Below are positions 12,009 to 20,041 of a stretch of DNA of 64,000 bases, one piece after another. The translations under genes and the position numbers were made by a program. This stretch comes from Hallella colorans (lineage in GTDB: Bacteria; Bacteroidota; Bacteroidia; Bacteroidales; Bacteroidaceae): the NCBI RefSeq assembly GCF_003096815.1, contig NZ_QENY01000002.1, forward strand, positions 62,001-126,000. Direction: 5' to 3'. The notes under the pieces are model-generated. The model was not told the DNA's origin, did not search any database, and saw only the letters and a list, made by a program, of their open reading frames with translations. Position 1 is the first letter of the stretch; every line of letters begins with the position of its first letter.

Positions 12009-13244
12009 ATGAAAAAAATCATGATTGCAGCGATGATGATGCTCAGCACATCAGCTGTATTTGCCGGTGATAGCGACGCTCTGAAGGCTATCACCAAGAC
12101 AAAAAATTATGCAGATGCCGCACAATTGGTCAAAAACACTTTGGCCCAATTAGCCGATGCTTCTGAAAAGGCTAAGGCTTACGAGCATCTTACTAAATTG
12201 GCATTGGAAAAATTTGATAAGGAAAATGCCATCCAAGCACAGAACATGCAAGCTCAACTTACCAAGCAGAAAGAGCAACCATATGACACTATAGGTTTCT
12301 ATCAGGCCGCTTATAACGCCACAATGGATGGTTTGGAATGTTTAAAGTATGATGCTATGCCCAACGCCAAGGGTAAAGTGAGAAAAAAATACACTTCTTC
12401 GCTAACGCCATTGATCTCAAACGCACGCATGCAATTGGTTACCGCGGGTAATTATTACGCTCAAAATGGCAACCAAGATGGTGTCTTGAAGTATTGGGGT
12501 ACATTCTTGGACACGGATGACAATCCAGCTTTTGCGGCGTCTAAGCAATCAGAAGCTCAGTTTATTGGTCAAGTAGCTTATTATACCGCGCAGTATGCCA
12601 ACCAAGCTAACCAATATGACCGCGCGATGAAATACGCGGAGATAGCCATGCAAGACAAGGATATGAAAAAGCAAGCGGAGGCTTTTAAGTATGCGATGGC
12701 GCAACGTGGGCTGAAAACTAAGGAAGACTCGGTGAAATATGCCGCTACATTGAAAACAGCGTACGACAACGATCCGAGCAATGAGATGATTTTTGGAACT
12801 CTCTGTAACATGTATACCGGTCTGGAGATGGGTGCTGAACTGGACGCTTTGCTGGCAGAAAAGCTTGCTAAAGAACCTAAGAATTTCACGGCTTGGGCAC
12901 TGAAAGGGCAGACGCTTCTCAATCGAAACGCTAAGGCCGAGAACCCCAATTGGGACGAATGTATCAACGCTTTCAAGGAAGCAATAAATATTGATGCCAC
13001 CAACCCCGTTGTTTTAACTTATTTGGGTTTTGCCATAAACGCTAAGGCATCACAGATTAATGGTGATTTAGCTGCACAGAAAAAACTCTACGAGGAGTCT
13101 ATGGGTTACTTGGAAAAAGCCAAGGAAATAGATCCTAACAGAGAGAAGGCCAATTGGGTTTACCCACTCTACCAGTGCTATTATGTGATTTATAAGGCGA
13201 CAGATCCGCGTACAAAGGAATTGGAAAAGATTTTGAAGCAATAA
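12009..13244 (+). CDS. Secreted tetratricopeptide-repeat protein (first paralogue)
   Basis: No specific function recognised. The 411-residue protein begins with a classical signal peptide (MKKIMIAAMMMLSTSAVFA, cleavage before GDSD), so it is exported to the periplasm or surface. The rest is alpha-helical with TPR-like units, clearest at about residues 200-400 (for example AWALKGQTLLNRN and AINIDATNPVVLTYLGFA). It resembles the next gene along most of its length: both have KGKV/KGRV followed by a helix pair, then a segment ending NPAF or QPMF. It follows gyrA by 73 bases and could share its transcript. TPR proteins usually act as scaffolds; partners are unknown. Confidence 0.8.
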   Translation: MKKIMIAAMMMLSTSAVFAGDSDALKAITKTKNYADAAQLVKNTLAQLADASEKAKAYEHLTKLALEKFDKENAIQAQNMQAQLTKQKEQPYDTIGFYQAAYNATMDGLECLKYDAMPNAKGKVRKKYTSSLTPLISNARMQLVTAGNYYAQNGNQDGVLKYWGTFLDTDDNPAFAASKQSEAQFIGQVAYYTAQYANQANQYDRAMKYAEIAMQDKDMKKQAEAFKYAMAQRGLKTKEDSVKYAATLKTAYDNDPSNEMIFGTLCNMYTGLEMGAELDALLAEKLAKEPKNFTAWALKGQTLLNRNAKAENPNWDECINAFKEAINIDATNPVVLTYLGFAINAKASQINGDLAAQKKLYEESMGYLEKAKEIDPNREKANWVYPLYQCYYVIYKATDPRTKELEKILKQ

Positions 13245-13300
13245 AAATCAATTGATATAGTCTCATGTGTAAGATATTTACTGTGGGACTATTATGCGAT

Positions 13301-13352
13301 ATACGAATTTGAAGGACCAAGTTGACACTCTACGTGTCAGCTTGGTTCGTAT
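13301..13352 (+). terminator. Hairpin after first TPR gene
   Basis: A 13-base stem (13316-13328 with 13334-13346, one G-U type mismatch) with a 5-base loop is flanked by further complementary bases, ATACGAA against TTCGTAT. It lies 56-108 bases after the stop codon and probably ends the gyrA/TPR transcript, although the downstream T tract is poor. Confidence 0.5.
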
Positions 13353-13456
13353 TAAAAACAAACGCTTCTATGTACATCATGTAAAGGTGTTACCCTAATC
13401 AATGTTTATTATATGATTAACAGGGTGAATTTAAGGATGAATTAAAAGGTACTAAG

Positions 13457-14656
13457 GTGAAATCAAGGATAATGCTTTTTATAGTATTGCTATCTATTAG
13501 TTGCAATGCTTTTTCGCAAAAAAGAGAGATTAATACAGCTCGAGATTGGGTAAAAAAGGGGAAAAATTTAGAAAAGGCGGAACTTTCAATGCGTAGGCTT
13601 TTGGAAGATTCGGCTAACCAAAGAAACACTAAAATTTGGGATGTTCTGTTTGAAACTTTGCGTAAACAGTACCAAGTGGGAAATGAAAAGTTGTATCTTA
13701 AACAAAAATATGACACGGTATCGCTTTTCAATACAACTTCGCGCATGTTCTCAATCATGGTTCATTACGATTCCATTGACGCTCTCCCAGACAAAAAAGG
13801 TCGTGTGAAGATGGTCTATAGAAAGGTCAACGCCGAGTTGTTGAATACGATTAGACCCAACCTTTATAATGGTGGCGTTTTCTTGATAAGTAAACAAAAA
13901 TACCCAGAGGCATACATCATGCTCGACCAATATCTTGCCACGGCTTCACAACCTATGTTCAAAGGGTATAATTATGGTGAGAAAGACAAGAATATTCCGA
14001 CTGTATCCTATTGGGCGATGTATTGTGGCTACAAGATGAATGATACCACAAAAGTGTTAAGACATGCCCCCTTGGCCCTTCAAGACAGTCTTCATCACGA
14101 GATGGCAATGCAATATCTATCAGAGACTTATATGTTAATGAAGGATACATCAAACTATGTTCGCACGCTGAAAAAAGGTTTTGAGCAATATCCACGAACA
14201 ACATTCTTTTACTCTCACCTTGTTGATTTCTACTCACATAATAGACAGTGGGATAGGGCTTTAGACTTAACGAATAGAGCCTTGGATGTAGATAAAACTC
14301 AAAAAATGTATCATATTACCAAGAGTTCTTTGTTGCTTAATTTGGGAAAATACAAGGAGTGTTTTGACATTTGCGACTCGTTGCTCCAAGTGGATGATAG
14401 TTTGCCTGAGGCATACCTTAATGCAGGTTTGGCCAAATTTAACGCGGGTGTGACCATAGAGAAGCAATCCGTCAAATCTAACAGGTCTAAAAAAGACATC
14501 TTAAAGCTCTATCAAGAAGCTCTGCCTTATTTGCAGACTTACCGAAAACTATGCCCAGAAAAGTTGGACGTATGGGGATTGCCCTTGTACACCATATATT
14601 TGAGTTTAAACATGGGCAAGGAATTTGACGAGATAGATCGTCTGATTAAAAAATAA
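13457..14656 (+). CDS. Secreted tetratricopeptide-repeat protein (second paralogue)
   Basis: Function unknown. The 399-residue product reads MKSRIMLFIVLLSISCNAFSQ at the N-terminus, a signal peptide. The start is a GTG at 13457; the next ATG (13472) would remove the positively charged n-region, so GTG is preferred. The body is helical with TPR units (for example FFYSHLVDFYSHNRQWDRAL and PEAYLNAGLAKFNAG). It aligns in order with the preceding protein but is clearly diverged and more AT-rich, consistent with an old tandem duplication. The cysteine in SISC does not sit in a good lipobox, so a lipoprotein is unlikely. Confidence 0.75.
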   Translation: MKSRIMLFIVLLSISCNAFSQKREINTARDWVKKGKNLEKAELSMRRLLEDSANQRNTKIWDVLFETLRKQYQVGNEKLYLKQKYDTVSLFNTTSRMFSIMVHYDSIDALPDKKGRVKMVYRKVNAELLNTIRPNLYNGGVFLISKQKYPEAYIMLDQYLATASQPMFKGYNYGEKDKNIPTVSYWAMYCGYKMNDTTKVLRHAPLALQDSLHHEMAMQYLSETYMLMKDTSNYVRTLKKGFEQYPRTTFFYSHLVDFYSHNRQWDRALDLTNRALDVDKTQKMYHITKSSLLLNLGKYKECFDICDSLLQVDDSLPEAYLNAGLAKFNAGVTIEKQSVKSNRSKKDILKLYQEALPYLQTYRKLCPEKLDVWGLPLYTIYLSLNMGKEFDEIDRLIKK

Positions 14657-14796
14657 GCTATAATATTTTCGCGAGAGTCAATAGTGTGTCATATTGTTTA
14701 TAACAACCGAACATGTCACATTGAGACGCAAAAGTCTTTTAATGGAGCTTTTTTAGCAATGTAAACGAAGAAGGTAAAATTATCCGTTTACCATTT

Positions 14797-15381
14797 TTAT
14801 TCGAAATTAAGATGGTTTAGTTTCGTGCGCAATTGTTCCGCAAGGCTTTTCCTTATTGCCAAAACGATCTGGCATGTTGCCTCAAATTTTTGTGAGATGA
14901 TGCGCGCGTCCATTTCTTTAACAACCCTCATCACCCCATTAATCATAGGATAAGAGAAGTCGAAAGTTATTTTATCCTCTACCAAACGCTCCACTATCTC
15001 ACAGTGCTCAATCGCATTTGCCGCAGCTGTTCGATAGGCTACAATAAGTCCACTGGTTCCTAAATTCACGCCACCATAATATCTAACAACACAAATTAAA
15101 ATGTCTGTTAGATTGTTTGAGTTAATTTGCCCAAGTATAGGCCTGCCTGCTGTAGAAGAGGGTTCGCCGTCATCGTTTACCCTAAATATGTCGCGAGCGG
15201 GACCAAGAACATACGCCCAGCAACAATGGCGTGCGTCATAATACTTCTTTCGACACTCTTGTATTAAATTTTTAGCATTCTCCGCTGTCTCTACATGATA
15301 CGCAAAAGCGAGGAACTTGCTACGTTTTTCAGCGTAGAAGCCCTCGCCTATATTGTTAATCGTCGTATAGCTATCAGTCAT
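14797..15381 (-). CDS. yigZ: YigZ/IMPACT family protein
   Basis: Member of the YigZ/IMPACT (UPF0029) family, whose eukaryotic relative regulates Gcn2; the bacterial role is unclear and cytoplasmic. The 194-residue protein has the family hallmarks: SKFLAFAYHV near the N-terminus, ARHCCWAYVLG, NDDGEPSSTAGRPIL and RYYGGVNLGTSGLIVAYR. Length is typical. It lies on the minus strand 79 bases downstream of the DUF1015 gene and convergent with the second TPR gene. Confidence 0.92.
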   Translation of the reverse strand: MTDSYTTINNIGEGFYAEKRSKFLAFAYHVETAENAKNLIQECRKKYYDARHCCWAYVLGPARDIFRVNDDGEPSSTAGRPILGQINSNNLTDILICVVRYYGGVNLGTSGLIVAYRTAAANAIEHCEIVERLVEDKITFDFSYPMINGVMRVVKEMDARIISQKFEATCQIVLAIRKSLAEQLRTKLNHLNFE

Positions 15382-15460
15382 TAAAAATTTATTGGTTTAC
15401 AAACAAGAAAGTTATATTAATCAAACAAAATATTTATGGCTGTAGCTTTGACGAAGATGA

Positions 15461-16711
15461 TCAATCCTCCAACTTGTGAATGATAAGACCGGAGCGCAGT
15501 TTTGGCTCGAACCAAGTGGCCTTCGGAGGCATTATTTTGCCAGAGTCGGCAATATCCATGATTTGTTTCATAGATACAGGATATAATGCAAGTGCCCAGC
15601 GCATTTCACCACTGTCTACTCTTCTCTTAAGTTCTTTGAGTCCTCGGAGTCCTCCAACGAAGTCTATTCGCTTGTCAGAGCGGAGGTCTTTGATACCCAT
15701 CAGCTTGTCAAGGATAAGTCTGCTGGAGATGTCTACATCAAGAACACCGATAGGGTCACTATCATTATAGGTGCCCGGTTTAGCTTTCAGGCTGTACCAA
15801 CACTTGTCCAAATAAAGAGAAAACTCGTGCAAAGCTTGTGGTTTGTATTCTTTCTCACCTTTCTTCTCAACAGTGAAATCCTGCTCCAAAGCTTTTAGGA
15901 ACTCCTCTGCTGTCATGCCGTTGAGGTCCTTCACCACGCGATTGTAATCGAGAATGGTAAGTTGGCTGGCTTGGAAACATACAGCCATGAAGTAGTTGTA
16001 TTCCTCATTGCCGTTGTGATTTGGATTTTGGCGAGCTTTCTCGGCACCCACAAGAGCAGCCGCAGCGGATCTATGGTGACCGTCTGCAATGTACAAACTT
16101 GGCATTTTGGCAAACTCTTCTGTGATAGTTTTGATATCATTCTTGTCAGAAATGACCCATAATTGATGGCGGAAACCATCTATCGGAGCAATAAAATCAT
16201 ACTCTGGTTTGGTCTTGGCATAACGATTTAGCAAGTCGTTCAAAACCGAATTGTCAGGGTAAGCGAAGAATACTGGTTCAATGTTAGCGTTGCAAACACG
16301 CACATGTTTCATGCGATCCTCTTCCTTGTCACGGCGTGTCAATTCGTGTTTTTTAATGACCCCAGTCATATAATCCTGCACAAACGCTCCAACTACCAAG
16401 CCATATTGTGTTTTGTCGCCCATGGTCTGGGCATAGATGTAATAATGCTCGTCGTTGTCTTGTACAAGCCAGCCCTTCTCTTGGAACTTTTTAAATTGGT
16501 CGGCTGCACTTTGATACACACGGGTATCATATTCAGAAGTACCCTTCTCAAAGTTGATTTCAGGTTTAATTATATGATAAAGTGATTTCTCGTTGTTGCC
16601 AGCTTCCTCACGCGCTTCTTCAGAGTCAAGCACGTCATAAGGGCGAGATTCTACCTCTTCGACAAATTCTTTTGGTGGTCGAACTCCTTTAAAAGGTTTT
16701 ATTGTAGCCAT
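15461..16711 (-). CDS. DUF1015 family protein, next to serA and serC
   Basis: Conserved protein of unassigned biochemical function (DUF1015). The 416 residues show the family patterns RPPKEFVEEVESRPYDVLDS at the N-terminus, HELTRRDKEEDR (about 122-133), and YIADGHHRSAAAAL with DGHHR at 210-214. The DGHHR motif resembles the nucleotide-handling motif of the ParB/sulfiredoxin-like free-serine kinases (SerK, SbnI); this is a similarity by eye, not an established homology. It is the third gene of a serC-serA-DUF1015 block, which suggests a role in serine or phosphoserine metabolism. A terminator-like hairpin separates it from serA, so it may also have its own promoter. Confidence 0.85.
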   Translation of the reverse strand: MATIKPFKGVRPPKEFVEEVESRPYDVLDSEEAREEAGNNEKSLYHIIKPEINFEKGTSEYDTRVYQSAADQFKKFQEKGWLVQDNDEHYYIYAQTMGDKTQYGLVVGAFVQDYMTGVIKKHELTRRDKEEDRMKHVRVCNANIEPVFFAYPDNSVLNDLLNRYAKTKPEYDFIAPIDGFRHQLWVISDKNDIKTITEEFAKMPSLYIADGHHRSAAAALVGAEKARQNPNHNGNEEYNYFMAVCFQASQLTILDYNRVVKDLNGMTAEEFLKALEQDFTVEKKGEKEYKPQALHEFSLYLDKCWYSLKAKPGTYNDSDPIGVLDVDISSRLILDKLMGIKDLRSDKRIDFVGGLRGLKELKRRVDSGEMRWALALYPVSMKQIMDIADSGKIMPPKATWFEPKLRSGLIIHKLED

Positions 16712-16810
16712 AGTAAGATTTATTGGATATATTGTTTTATCATACTAAAATGGGTGAAAGCAATGCTTTAAAAGCACCTTTTACTCCTAATAGATATGCT
16801 ATAAAAATAT

Positions 16811-16860
16811 TTACCCACTCGTTCGGTCATTCTACAGAGAAGTCACGATCGAGTGGGTAA
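16811..16860 (-). terminator. Terminator-like hairpin after serA
   Basis: A perfect 11-base stem (16811-16821 with 16850-16860) encloses a 28-base loop that can fold further. On the minus strand it is followed by an A/T tract including TTTTT, four bases after the serA stop. It would terminate or attenuate read-through from serA into the DUF1015 gene. Confidence 0.6.
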
Positions 16861-16864
16861 CATG

Positions 16865-17782
16865 TTATTTGTTCACTTGAAATTTGGTGTCACCACTTTC
16901 AAAGAAAGCGTTGATCTGCTTAGCGGCAGCGATACCAGCGTTGATATTGGCCTCAGCAGTCTGTGCGCCCATTTTCTTCGGAGTGGAGAAGTAGCGACCT
17001 TCAAACTTCTTGAATTCCTCATCGGCATCTGGCTTGATATCAGTGATAAACTTGATGTCATCGCGATCTGCCATTAATTTGAGCAATTCAGGCTCATTGA
17101 TCACTTCCTTGCGAGCGGTGTTAACCAATATTCCACCTTTCTTCATGAGGTTAACCACATTGTAATTGATGCTCTGCTTGGTCTCTGGAGTAGCAGGAAT
17201 GTGGAGGCTTACCACGTCACAGCACTTGAACAATTCGTCACGGCTGTCAACGGCATGTACGCCAGCACTCTCGATAGCGTCTTTGGGGCAGTACTCATCA
17301 TAAGCACAAACATCCATACCAAAGCCTTTGGCGATACGAGCCACATTGCGTCCAACGTTTCCAAAAGCCAAGATACCAAGTTTTTTACCCTTAAGCTCAA
17401 CGCCTGCCTTGCCATTATAGAAATTGCGAACAGCAGATACCAACATGCCAAAAACCAATTCGGCCACTGCGTTAGAGTTCTGTCCCGGAGTGTTTTCTAC
17501 CACTACATTTTTCTCTTTGGCGTAAGCCGTATCGATAGAGTCATATCCTGCGCCAGCGCGAACAACGATCTTGAGGTTCTTGGCGGCATCCAAAACTTGC
17601 GGAGTGACTTTGTCAGAGCGAACGATCATGGCGTCTACGTCTGCCACAGCGTCTAACAATTGTTTTACGTCTGTATATTTCTCAAGTAACACTACTTCGT
17701 GCCCAGCAGCCTTAGCCTCTTTTTTGATACCTTCTACAGCAGCTGCAGCAAATGGTTTTTCAGTAGCAACAAGTATTTTCAT
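16865..17782 (-). CDS. serA: D-3-phosphoglycerate dehydrogenase, short form without ACT domain
   Basis: First step of serine synthesis: NAD-dependent oxidation of 3-phosphoglycerate. At 305 residues it holds only the catalytic and Rossmann domains of the D-2-hydroxyacid dehydrogenase family and lacks the ACT regulatory domain of E. coli SerA. The Rossmann loop reads AFGNVGR (139-145) with Asp162 after it, and the catalytic Arg is in NTARKEV (Arg224). The usual catalytic His segment TPHxG is TPKKMGAQT, so Lys269 replaces His. The same substitution is described for the short PGDH of Entamoeba histolytica and Bacteroides relatives. Neighbouring serC supports the role. Confidence 0.92.
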   Translation of the reverse strand: MKILVATEKPFAAAAVEGIKKEAKAAGHEVVLLEKYTDVKQLLDAVADVDAMIVRSDKVTPQVLDAAKNLKIVVRAGAGYDSIDTAYAKEKNVVVENTPGQNSNAVAELVFGMLVSAVRNFYNGKAGVELKGKKLGILAFGNVGRNVARIAKGFGMDVCAYDEYCPKDAIESAGVHAVDSRDELFKCCDVVSLHIPATPETKQSINYNVVNLMKKGGILVNTARKEVINEPELLKLMADRDDIKFITDIKPDADEEFKKFEGRYFSTPKKMGAQTAEANINAGIAAAKQINAFFESGDTKFQVNK

Positions 17783-17823
17783 AGCTTTATTAATTTTCTT
17801 AGATTTATGATTTAATGAAATAA

Positions 17824-17848
17824 CAATCCCTCCATGGCGGAGGGATTG
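17824..17848 (-). terminator. Intercistronic hairpin between serC and serA
   Basis: A perfect 10-base stem (17824-17833 with 17839-17848) with a 5-base loop sits just after the serC stop, six bases downstream on the minus strand. A T-rich but broken tract follows. It may partly terminate the serC transcript or protect its 3' end, so serC and serA may be expressed at different levels. Confidence 0.55.
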
Positions 17849-17853
17849 CCTTT

Positions 17854-18921
17854 TTAATGTTGAGCCTCGAAATCCTTCATGGCTTTCACCAAAGCGTTAA
17901 CGCCCTCGATGGTCTGTGCGTTATAGCAGCTGGCGCGGAACCCACCTACTGAGCGGTGACCCTTAAGGCCTACCATGCCACGCTCTGTAGCGAACTCGAA
18001 GAATGGAGCTTCCAGATCTTTATACTCATCGTTCATTACGAAGCAGATGTTCATCAGTGAGCGATCTTCCTCGGCAACAGTGCCTTTGAAGAGCTTGTTG
18101 CGATCGATTTCGTCATACACAATCTTGGCGCGCTCTTTAGCACGGCGATCCATTTCTTTGACACCGCCCTCGGCTTTGACCCAACGCATTGTCTCCATAA
18201 GAGAGTAGATAGGCACAACAGGAGGTGTATTGAACATAGAGCCTTTGTCTACGTGTGTGGTGTAGTTGAGCATTGTAGGCAATTCGCGAGGAGCCTTGCC
18301 AAGCATATCGTTCTTTACAATAACAAAGGTAACACCTGCCATAGCCATGTTTTTCTGTGCACCGCCATAGATAGCGATATACTTAGAAACATCTACAGGG
18401 CGGCTCATAATGTCAGAAGACATGTCGGCGATCAATGGAACTGGTGCGTCAATGTCCTTGCGCAGCTCTGTACCATAGATGGTATTGTTGGTTGTGATAT
18501 GTAGATAGTCAAGATCTGAAGGGATCTCGTAGTTGTGGGGAACGTATGTAAAGTTCTTATCGGCAGAAGAAGCAACCTCTACAACCTCACCATATAGCTT
18601 AGCTTCTTTCAGCGCTTTTTTAGCCCACGTACCAGTATTGACGTATCCTGCTTTCTTGATAAGGAAGTTAGCAGGTATCTGTGTGAACTGTAGCGAGGCG
18701 CCGCCACCAAGGAAGATTACCGAGTATCCCTCAGGAATGTCGAGCAGTTCCTTGATCAAAGCAACCGTCTCGTCTACCACTGGCTGGAAATACTTGGCAC
18801 GGTGGCTGATTTCCATTAGTGAAAGTCCGTTACCGTTAAAATCCAAAATTTGTTTTGCGGTGTTCTCAATCACTTCGCGAGGAAGCATCGAAGGACCAGC
18901 ATTAAAGTTGTACTTCTTCAT
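17854..18921 (-). CDS. serC: Phosphoserine aminotransferase
   Basis: PLP enzyme that transaminates 3-phosphohydroxypyruvate to phosphoserine. The 355-residue product starts [17 protein letters not shown], the typical SerC N-terminus, has [10 protein letters not shown] in the phosphate-binding region and the PLP lysine in [12 protein letters not shown], and ends with [15 protein letters not shown]. Length is normal. An exact promoter lies 57 bases upstream. No serB was recognised in the window. Confidence 0.96.
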   Translation of the reverse strand: MKKYNFNAGPSMLPREVIENTAKQILDFNGNGLSLMEISHRAKYFQPVVDETVALIKELLDIPEGYSVIFLGGGASLQFTQIPANFLIKKAGYVNTGTWAKKALKEAKLYGEVVEVASSADKNFTYVPHNYEIPSDLDYLHITTNNTIYGTELRKDIDAPVPLIADMSSDIMSRPVDVSKYIAIYGGAQKNMAMAGVTFVIVKNDMLGKAPRELPTMLNYTTHVDKGSMFNTPPVVPIYSLMETMRWVKAEGGVKEMDRRAKERAKIVYDEIDRNKLFKGTVAEEDRSLMNICFVMNDEYKDLEAPFFEFATERGMVGLKGHRSVGGFRASCYNAQTIEGVNALVKAMKDFEAQH

Positions 18922-18977
18922 ATTTTTTATAGTAATTAAATGGTTAGTAAATCTTACCCTATTCGGTTAACTGGCTG

Positions 18978-19009
18978 CAAACATAATGGTTTAATTTGGA
19001 ATAAACAAA
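18978..19009 (-). promoter_or_regulatory. serC promoter (exact Bacteroidota consensus)
   Basis: Read on the minus strand: TTTG (19009-19006), a 20-base spacer, then TATGTTTG (18985-18978). This fits TTTG-N19-21-TAnnTTTG exactly and points at serC, with a leader of roughly 50 bases. Confidence 0.7.
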
Positions 19010-19446
19010 TTATCGACGTGTTTTTTTTGAAAAAAAAACGTAAATCGTCAAATACCTGAATTTCATGCATATCTACTTTCAACAGAGAGAATTGAGCGTT
19101 TATATTAGCTTTATAAACATTTGGTTACATTTTGTCACATCAACTTATTTCTTGTATATCAAAACAACAAGTGTGTAGCTTGGAAATCTACATTATGAAC
19201 AGATGCGAAACGGCCTAAAATGAAAATATAATAAGGTATGTAAATCATTGTTCCCACCCAAAAAGTGTCATTAAAAAAAACGACGTTAGGTTGGACTTAA
19301 AAACGTAATAAGTTGAGATTTTTTATCAATCTGTTCATCCTGCTACTTGCAAGTAAATAATCATAGCCAAACATTCATCAATCTTAAGGTTATTCGTGGT
19401 ATAGCGGATTCAATATTGAAAAAATATGACAAGTGGTCGCTTGTAG

Positions 19447-19492
19447 TTTGCGTATTTACAACCGAAGATGCCCGCGCTCGCAAATACGCAAA
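19447..19492. repeat. Inverted repeat, 11-base perfect arms
   Basis: The arm TTTGCGTATTT (19447-19457) pairs perfectly with AAATACGCAAA (19482-19492) across a 24-base GC-richer loop. There is no T tract on the plus side, so it does not look like a plain terminator. Confidence 0.6.
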
Positions 19493-19639
19493 AAATGAGC
19501 GTTTATTGTAATGGGCTATATTTCAATATTTTATAGCGATTTCTCTTATTTTGAGCTTCGAAAGGTTTGTTTTTCGTTTGCCTTTAATGCTTAATGGCTT
19601 CTTGAATAAGGCTTATTCGCAACGTCAATAATACCGAAA

Positions 19640-19684
19640 CGTCCTGCGTTTAGAGCTTAAACGCAGGACGAATAGGTACTAATG
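19640..19684. repeat. 13-base perfect hairpin fused to interspersed repeat copy B
   Basis: The arm CGTCCTGCGTTTA (19640-19652) pairs perfectly with TAAACGCAGGACG (19658-19670) around a 5-base loop. The right arm runs directly into the repeat core CGAATAGGTACTAATG (19669-19684). CGTCCTGCGT also occurs at 62214-62223, next to another copy of the repeat. Confidence 0.6.
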
Positions 19685-20041
19685 ACATTAACATGATACA
19701 AGAAAGTGAATGCCGAAGGCAAAAAATATGTTGAGAAATGGTTTTCTATCACGTAGTTTGTACGGTTTAGATACACACTTTTTTGTGACTATTTTCTGAC
19801 ATTTTGATTTGAGAACGCATGTTGCGAACGTGTCATTTAATATGATCTAACGGCCATTCTGGCTGCCATCTTGGATTTTGTCTGGTAAGTGTTCGAGCGT
19901 AAAACGTATACTATTTCCACATCGCATACCACTGTTTGTAGTTGTCTCATGCTGTATTAGCCAATAAAAGCAAAAGATGACAAGGTGCAATTCATGTTTT
20001 TATTCTTTATTACATGATGTGGAATTATTTAGGGTCTGCCT

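Larger units (their letters stand above)
19010..20041. other. 1-kb gene-free region between serC and the patatin gene
   Basis: About 1.03 kb without a convincing open frame on either strand. It is AT-rich and holds two strong inverted repeats (19447-19492 and 19640-19670), a TAGGTAYTAA-type repeat core (19669-19684), and an AAACGGCCTAAAAT motif (19208-19221) that recurs inverted at 62388-62401. A small RNA or structural element is possible, but no known RNA family was recognised. Confidence 0.6.

Noticed and set aside
19447..19670. Possible CRISPR-like structure from repeated hairpins
   Set aside because: The two inverted repeats differ in sequence, there are no regularly spaced direct repeats and no cas genes are present.
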